Shown here: positions 5,453 through 9,890 of the stretch, in pieces
How the letters are laid out: each line of letters begins with the position of its first letter
Position numbering within the stretch: the stretch's first letter is position 1
DNA from: Gemmatimonadota bacterium
Lineage (GTDB): Bacteria; Gemmatimonadota; Gemmatimonadetes; Gemmatimonadales; GWC2-71-9
NCBI GenBank assembly: GCA_003220955.1
Contig: QHTW01000196.1
Location: 1 to 9,890, forward strand
DNA length: 9,890 nucleotides
Direction of reading: 5' to 3'
Program-made: the position numbers and the translations under genes
Notes under the pieces: generated by a model
What the model was told of the DNA's origin: nothing
The model's input: the letters and a program-made list of their open reading frames with translations, nothing else
Databases searched by the model: none

Positions 5453-6538
5453 ATGGCGGCGCTCACGCTCGATGCACTCCTTCGCAGTCTGAAGAAGGGG
5501 CCCCCCGCTCACGTCTCCGCAACTGTTTACTTGCTGTACGGTGACGAAGACGTCCTCAAGGATGAGGCGGTGCGCATGCTGGTCGACGCCGCGTTGGGGG
5601 TAGGGAGAGGGGGCTCAAGTCGGGATTTCAATCTCGATGTTCGCTTCGCTCCTGACCTGACGCCGGAGTCCTTCCATGCGCTGGTCAACACACCGCCGAT
5701 GCTGGCGGGGCGGCGGGCGGTCGTGATCCGCAGCATGGAGCAGCTCGGCAAACGGAAGACGAAGCTCCGCGACGAAGTCCTCCGCTACCTCGCGTCCCCC
5801 AATCCGAGCACGCTGCTTGTGCTCGTTGTCGCAGCGGGCGAAGAGGCCGATCCCGAAATTCTCCGGGCAAGCACTGGTGTCGAGGTGGATGCACTCGCTG
5901 CCGAGCGCGTTCCTCGCTGGCTGCATCACCGCGCGTCGACCTTGGGGCTGACACTCGCCCAGGATGCCTCAGTCTTGCTCTTGCAGGCGGTCGGCAACGA
6001 TCTCAGCACACTCAGCCGGGAGCTGGAGAAGCTGGCGTCGCTCAGCGCGGGAACCAGCCGTCCGGTGACGGCCGAGGATGTCTCCAGTCTGGTTGGCGTG
6101 CGCAGGGGTGAAACGGTGTTTGATCTGGTCGAGGCCGCGCTGGAGCGGCGGGCGGCACAGGCGGCACAGCTCGTCGAGCCTGTGCTCGAGCAGGCGGGGA
6201 TGAGCGGCGTGAAGATCCTGTCGTTGCTCGGCACGCACGTGGTCGGGACCGCGCTGGCGCGAGCGGAGCGCGATCGCGGGGTGAACGTGAGTCGCCTTCC
6301 GGACGCCTTGTTCCGGCACATGCAGGCGGTTCGACCGTATGGGATGCGCAGCTATAAAGAGGAAGCGGCCCGGTGGAGCGCGTGGAGCGCATTCTGGACC
6401 GCTCGCGAGTTGGGCGACGCGATGCGCGCCGCGCTCGCGGCCGACAATGCATTGAAAACGGCGACCGTTTCAGATGATCGGGGGATTGTGACGCAGCTGG
6501 TGCTGAGGTTTGCGGTGACAAAGCGGGAGGCGGCGTGA
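5453..6538 (+). CDS. holA: DNA polymerase III subunit delta (361 aa)
   Basis: HolA is the clamp-loader 'wrench' that opens the beta sliding clamp so that it can be placed on primed DNA. Length (361 aa) fits the usual 320-360. Recognisable blocks are YLLYGDEDVLKDEAVRML (26-43), corresponding to the F.YG.E..L....... start of domain I, LVNTPPMLAGRRAVVIR (77-93), WLHHRASTLGLTL (156-168) with VGNDLSTLSRELEKLA (180-195) of domain II, and VFDLVEAALERR (222-233) opening the C-terminal collar domain. No usable Shine-Dalgarno precedes ATG 5453, so translation may rely on coupling to the anti-sigma gene 9 bp upstream. The stop overlaps the next gene as GTGA (6535-6538). A G-rich patch (5596-5624) encodes the short insertion LGVGRGGSS in domain I, a local elaboration rather than a frameshift. 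Confidence 0.93.
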   Translation: MAALTLDALLRSLKKGPPAHVSATVYLLYGDEDVLKDEAVRMLVDAALGVGRGGSSRDFNLDVRFAPDLTPESFHALVNTPPMLAGRRAVVIRSMEQLGKRKTKLRDEVLRYLASPNPSTLLVLVVAAGEEADPEILRASTGVEVDALAAERVPRWLHHRASTLGLTLAQDASVLLLQAVGNDLSTLSRELEKLASLSAGTSRPVTAEDVSSLVGVRRGETVFDLVEAALERRAAQAAQLVEPVLEQAGMSGVKILSLLGTHVVGTALARAERDRGVNVSRLPDALFRHMQAVRPYGMRSYKEEAARWSAWSAFWTARELGDAMRAALAADNALKTATVSDDRGIVTQLVLRFAVTKREAA

Positions 6539-7371
6539 AGCGGCCGGTTGGGCGGTTAGGCGGTTTGGCGGTTGGAACGGCGGTCCTCCTTCTAACCGCC
6601 CAACCGCTGAACCGCCTAACCGCCCAGACCGATGCGCGACTCGTCGAAGCCATGCGTCTCGCACAGTCCGGCCAGGTCGATTCCGGCCGCGCGATCGTCC
6701 GACGTCTGCTGGCCACACTCCCGCCCAGCGACTCCTCGTATCCACAAGCGCTGCTGGCGGCCGCCAAGATTGCGCCCGACGCGGTGACCGTCGCCTCGAC
6801 CGACGACGCGCTGTTGCTGCTCACCCAGCTCTACTTCGCGCAGCACGACCCCGCGCAGACCGTCCAGGCAGCCGAACGGCTCAACCGGGACTATCCCGAC
6901 TCCCCGCTCAGAGCGCGCGCCAATTTTTCGGCGGCACGTGCCTATTTCGAGCTCAAGAACGAAACACGTGGATGCGAGCTCATCCAGCAGGCGCTCGACG
7001 GCTCGGGAGACGATGTCGAATTCAAGAACCAGGTGAGCTTCTACGCCTCGCGGTGTGCTGCAGCGCCCCCCCCCCCGACCACGGCCGCAACGACCCCTTC
7101 GACACCCACGCCGAGCGATACCGGAAACAGGGCCACATCCGGTCCACACACCTATGCAGTACAGATCCTCGCCGTGAAGAGCGCGGCGCAAGTGGACGAG
7201 ATGCTCACCCGGCTCAAGGTCATGGGCTTCGCCGCGCGTGTCGTGCGCGATTCGACCGGCTTCTTCAAGGTGCGCGTTGGCCACTACGCGACCCGGGAAG
7301 AGGCGGTCCGGTCGCAGCGGCGCCTCAAGCAGAAGGTCGGCGGGCAGCCATTCGTCGTGGACGAGCCATGA
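6535..7371 (+). CDS. Exported TPR-like protein with C-terminal SPOR domain (278 aa)
   Basis: It starts at GTG 6535 inside the holA stop (GTGA). Residues 1-31 read as a signal peptide: the basic MKRPVGR, the hydrophobic LAVGTAVLLLTA, and cleavage near LTAQ. This stretch is encoded by a large inverted repeat. Residues 34-175 are helical and TPR-like (YPDSPLRARANFSAARAYFELKN at about 120-142), with two cysteines (C147, C174). A Pro/Thr linker (175-203) is encoded in part by an 11-C run. Residues 204-275 form a SPOR domain (TYAVQILAVKSAAQVDEMLTRL, then FFKVRVGHYATREEAV), which in known proteins binds denuded septal peptidoglycan. Outer-envelope or septal localisation and a division-linked scaffold role are inferred. 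The stop overlaps mutS as ATGA. Confidence 0.9.
   Translation: MKRPVGRLGGLAVGTAVLLLTAQPLNRLTAQTDARLVEAMRLAQSGQVDSGRAIVRRLLATLPPSDSSYPQALLAAAKIAPDAVTVASTDDALLLLTQLYFAQHDPAQTVQAAERLNRDYPDSPLRARANFSAARAYFELKNETRGCELIQQALDGSGDDVEFKNQVSFYASRCAAAPPPPTTAATTPSTPTPSDTGNRATSGPHTYAVQILAVKSAAQVDEMLTRLKVMGFAARVVRDSTGFFKVRVGHYATREEAVRSQRRLKQKVGGQPFVVDEP
6545..6626. repeat. Large inverted repeat built of GGCGGTT units, in the signal-peptide coding region
   Basis: The left arm TGGGCGGTTAGGCGGTT (6549-6565) pairs exactly with 6610-6626. After a two-base mismatch the pairing continues, GCGGTTGG (6568-6575) with CCAACCGC (6600-6607), enclosing a 24-nt loop. Overall 25 of 27 positions pair. Each arm is itself a series of 7-9-nt GGCGGTT/GCGGTTGG units. 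The shape resembles a dispersed palindromic repeat (REP-like) rather than ordinary coding sequence. Confidence 0.8.
7066..7076 (+). repeat. 11-C homopolymer in the SPOR protein gene
   Basis: Eleven consecutive C residues encode part of AAPPPPTT in the linker between the TPR-like region and the SPOR domain. The frame through it is intact in this sequence. Slippage by one base would remove the SPOR domain. Confidence 0.9.
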
Positions 7372-9890
7372 CCGCGGTGACGCCTCCAGCTCCTGAGACG
7401 CCGCTGATGCAGCAATACCGCGACATCAAGGCCCACCATCCCGAAACCATCCTGTTTTTTCGGATGGGCGACTTCTATGAGATGTTCGAGGACGATGCCA
7501 AGCTCGCCGCGCGCGAGCTCGGGCTGACGCTCACCTCCCGCAACAATGGCGGTGCGGCTGCGATCCCGCTCGCCGGCGTGCCCGTCAAGGCGGCCACGGA
7601 GTACCTGCGGCGACTCATCGCGAACGGGCACCGCGTCGCGATTGCCGAGCAGATCGAAGACCCCAAGCTCGCCAAAGGCGTGGTGCGTCGCGCCGTCGTC
7701 GAGACCGTGACGCCGGGTACGGTGCTCACCGATGATTGGCTGGTCCGCAACCGGAACAACTACATCGTCGCCGTCGATCCCCGGGGCACTGCCGCCGGGC
7801 TCGCCATTCTGGATGTCACCACCGGCGAGTTGATCTTTGAAGTCGTGCCGACCCTCGAAATCGAGCCGGCACTCGCCCGCTATGAGGCGCGCGAATTGGT
7901 GCTGCCGGCAGATGGCGTGGTGGCCACGCCGGCCGCGACCGTCACCACGCGTGACGCGTGGGAGTTCGATGCCGAGCTCGCGCGGGAAGACCTGATGCGC
8001 ACCTACGGCATTGCGTCCCTCGACGGACTGGGGATTGGACCGGACGACCGGCCCGCCCTTGGCGCCGCGGGGGCGCTGCTGCGCTACGCGCGCGAGCTCA
8101 AACCCGGCGGTCTCCCGCACCTGGCGCACCCCACCATCGTCCGGCGCGGCGACGTGATGCCGCTCGACGAGATGACGCGCCGCAATCTCGAGCTGGTCGA
8201 GCCGCTGCGCGCGGGGGCGGGGGGGGAGGGGGCCACGTTGCTCGCGGTGATCGACCGGACGCTGACGCCCATGGGAGGCCGGCTGCTGCGTCGCTGGCTA
8301 CTCGCGCCGCTCGTGGATCCCGCCGCGATCAACCCCCGGCTCGACGCGGTACAGGTGTTCGTCGCCGATGGCCGGGGCCGCGAACGGTTGCGCGAAGCGC
8401 TGGATGGGGTGCGCGACCTCGAGCGCCTCGCCGGCCGGGCCGCGCTCGGCCGCGCCGCGCCGCGCGAAATGGGTGCGCTGCGCGATTCGATCTTGCGGTT
8501 GCCCGACGTGGCCGGCGCGCTGGGCGGCGTGAACGGGCGTGATGGCTCGGACCTGCTCGAAACGGCCGCCCACGACCTCGACCTGTTGGCCGACATCGGC
8601 GACGAGCTGGGGCGAGCGCTCGTCGAGCGGCCCCCGGCACAGGTCGAGGACGGCGATTCCATCAAGGCTGGCTACGACCGCGAGCTCGACGACCTCAAGG
8701 CGGCGCGCGACGGCGGCAAGCAGTACATCGCCGGCCTGCAGTCGCGCGAGCGCGACCGCACGGGCATCGCGTCACTCAAGGTTGGCTTCAACAAAGTCTT
8801 TGGCTACTACATCGAGGTCACCCACACGCACCGCGCGCGCATACCGTCCGACTACGAGCGGCGCCAGACGCTCACAGGCGCCGAGCGCTACGTCACCCCC
8901 GAGCTGAAAGAGTACGAAGCCAAGGTGCTCGGCGCCGAGGAGCGCATCGCGGCCCGCGAAGGGGAGGTGTTGGACCGCCTGCGGCATCGAGTGGGCGACG
9001 CGATTGCCCGGGTGCAAGCGACCGCGGGCCACCTGGCCCGTCTCGACGCCTGGGCGGCACTGGCGGACGTCGCGGTACGCGAGCGCTACGTCCGGCCGGA
9101 AGTGACGAGCGACTTCACCCTCGAGCTCGAGTGCAGCCGCCACCCGGTCGTGGAGCGCATGATGGCCCGCGAGGCCTTCATCCCAAACGACGTGATGCTG
9201 GACGAAGGCGGCCGCGTCGTACTGCTCACCGGTCCCAACATGGCCGGCAAGTCCACGCTCTTGCGGCAGGTCGGGCTCTGCGTTGTGCTCGCCCAGATCG
9301 GCTCGTTCGTCCCGTGCCGGCGCGCGCGGATCGGCGTGGTCGACCGCGTTTTCACACGCGTCGGCGCGTCCGACAACCTGGTCCGCGGCCAGTCGACGTT
9401 TATGGTCGAGATGAGCGAGACCAGCGCGATCCTGCACGGGGCGACCGCGCGGAGCCTCGTCCTCCTCGATGAGATCGGCCGTGGGACCTCGACGTATGAC
9501 GGCGTGGCGATCGCGTGGGCGGGCACGGAGTGCCTGCACAAGACCGTCGGCTGCAAGACGATCTTCGCGACGCATTATCACGAGCTGACCCAGCTCACCG
9601 AGGAGCTCGAGCACGTCCGCAACTTCAACGTGGCGGTCCGTGAAGTCGGGGACGAAATCGTCTTCCTGCACCGGCTGGAGCCGGGCGGCGCGGATCGCTC
9701 CTATGGCATTCATGTGGGGCGGCTCGCCGGGCTGCCCGATCCCGTCGTGACGCGGGCCTGGCAGGTCCTCAAGCTGCTCGAGGCGGGCCACCACGTGGCG
9801 AAGCAGCGCCCGCCGTCATCCCCGGATGCCTCGCAGCTGGGATTGTTCGCCCCGGCGCCGGACCCGCTCCTGCTGGAGTTGGATGGTCTC
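7368..9890 (+). CDS. mutS: DNA mismatch repair protein MutS (841 aa visible, 3' end outside window)
   Basis: MutS recognises mispairs and recruits MutL after ATP-driven clamp formation. ATG 7368 overlaps the SPOR gene stop (ATGA), and the frame stays open to the window end. Domain I carries the mismatch-reading F-x-E as F36-Y37-E38, at the same numbering as E. coli. The core/clamp blocks include RNLELVEPLR, DRTLTPMGGRLLRRW, VGFNKVFGYYIEVTH (472-486) and ERYVTPELKEYE (506-517). The ATPase has Walker A GPNMAGKST (622-630), the signature RGQSTFMVEMSET (673-685), Walker B LVLLDEIGRGTST (D701, E702) and ATHYHELT with H736. After the ATPase, QLGLF (823-827) fits the beta-clamp-binding pentapeptide. 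Full-length homologues are about 850-890 aa, so a few tens of residues are probably missing. A run-rich G segment (8213-8232) encodes the linker AGAGGEGA. All catalytic residues appear intact. Confidence 0.97.
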   Translation, partial: MTAVTPPAPETPLMQQYRDIKAHHPETILFFRMGDFYEMFEDDAKLAARELGLTLTSRNNGGAAAIPLAGVPVKAATEYLRRLIANGHRVAIAEQIEDPKLAKGVVRRAVVETVTPGTVLTDDWLVRNRNNYIVAVDPRGTAAGLAILDVTTGELIFEVVPTLEIEPALARYEARELVLPADGVVATPAATVTTRDAWEFDAELAREDLMRTYGIASLDGLGIGPDDRPALGAAGALLRYARELKPGGLPHLAHPTIVRRGDVMPLDEMTRRNLELVEPLRAGAGGEGATLLAVIDRTLTPMGGRLLRRWLLAPLVDPAAINPRLDAVQVFVADGRGRERLREALDGVRDLERLAGRAALGRAAPREMGALRDSILRLPDVAGALGGVNGRDGSDLLETAAHDLDLLADIGDELGRALVERPPAQVEDGDSIKAGYDRELDDLKAARDGGKQYIAGLQSRERDRTGIASLKVGFNKVFGYYIEVTHTHRARIPSDYERRQTLTGAERYVTPELKEYEAKVLGAEERIAAREGEVLDRLRHRVGDAIARVQATAGHLARLDAWAALADVAVRERYVRPEVTSDFTLELECSRHPVVERMMAREAFIPNDVMLDEGGRVVLLTGPNMAGKSTLLRQVGLCVVLAQIGSFVPCRRARIGVVDRVFTRVGASDNLVRGQSTFMVEMSETSAILHGATARSLVLLDEIGRGTSTYDGVAIAWAGTECLHKTVGCKTIFATHYHELTQLTEELEHVRNFNVAVREVGDEIVFLHRLEPGGADRSYGIHVGRLAGLPDPVVTRAWQVLKLLEAGHHVAKQRPPSSPDASQLGLFAPAPDPLLLELDGL
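8213..8232 (+). repeat. G-tract cluster (5, 8 and 5 G) inside mutS
   Basis: GGGGG (8213-8217), C, eight G (8219-8226), A, GGGGG (8228-8232). The cluster satisfies a four-run G-quadruplex pattern on the coding strand if the eight-G run is split, and it is prone to slippage. The frame across it is intact and gives residues AGAGGEGA, followed by the conserved TLLAVIDRTLTPMGGR block. Confidence 0.85.

Noticed and set aside
5596..5624. G-quadruplex in holA
   Set aside because: Four G runs are present but the last loop is eight bases, slightly beyond the usual limit, and nothing else points to a function.
7284..8129. A 281-codon minus-strand open frame over the SPOR/mutS junction
   Set aside because: It crosses two well-supported genes in antisense and shows no family motif.
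8213..8232. Possible frameshift in mutS at the G runs
   Set aside because: Translating through gives a continuous frame with conserved MutS blocks on both sides, so there is no break in this sequence.
8772..9794. A 340-codon open frame on the minus strand opposite mutS
   Set aside because: It lies exactly opposite the conserved MutS core and ATPase, and its composition is that of a reverse-complement shadow.

Overview
The window is a high-GC bacterial chromosome segment in which every supported gene lies on the + strand and genes are tightly packed, often with stop/start overlaps. Gene style suggests Gemmatimonadota: an ECF sigma factor with a long conserved region 2-4 linker, secreted HEAT-repeat proteins behind a putative anti-sigma gene, and a holA-SPOR-mutS cluster. 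This taxonomic call rests on recalled protein families, not on a search.

Positions 1-2862 hold an envelope module. The C-terminal end of a putative anti-sigma-like protein runs by overlap into two consecutive exported HEAT-repeat proteins. The larger has an Ala/Met/Leu-rich region, a helical TPR/YbgF-like segment and about nine HEAT units. The smaller has a Cys-containing N-terminal domain and four HEAT units. The HEAT units of both carry an [AI]FWLGQ-type signature. Positions 2875-4032 hold a membrane-anchored YdcF/SanA-like DUF218 protein and an ADP-ribose-pyrophosphatase-type Nudix hydrolase.

Positions 4033-4243 form the only sizeable intergenic region. It contains a terminator-like hairpin, an 11-bp inverted repeat with 29-bp centre spacing, and a good sigma70-like promoter overlapping that repeat. 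It drives an ECF sigma factor followed by its likely zinc-finger (ZAS) membrane anti-sigma factor, with a strong GC-rich hairpin between the two genes.

Positions 5453-9890 hold holA (clamp-loader delta), a SPOR-domain TPR lipoprotein-like/secreted protein and mutS (mismatch repair ATPase, running off the window end). They are linked by GTGA and ATGA overlaps and so are probably one transcription unit, possibly including the sigma/anti-sigma pair because the anti-sigma to holA gap is only 9 bp.

The most unusual DNA-level structures are a 27-position near-perfect inverted repeat built from a GGCGGTT-type repeat, which encodes the signal peptide of the SPOR protein; an 11-C homopolymer in the same gene just upstream of mutS; a G-tract cluster inside mutS itself; and the hairpins around the sigma and anti-sigma genes. 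No tRNA, rRNA, CRISPR array, insertion sequence or phage gene was seen.
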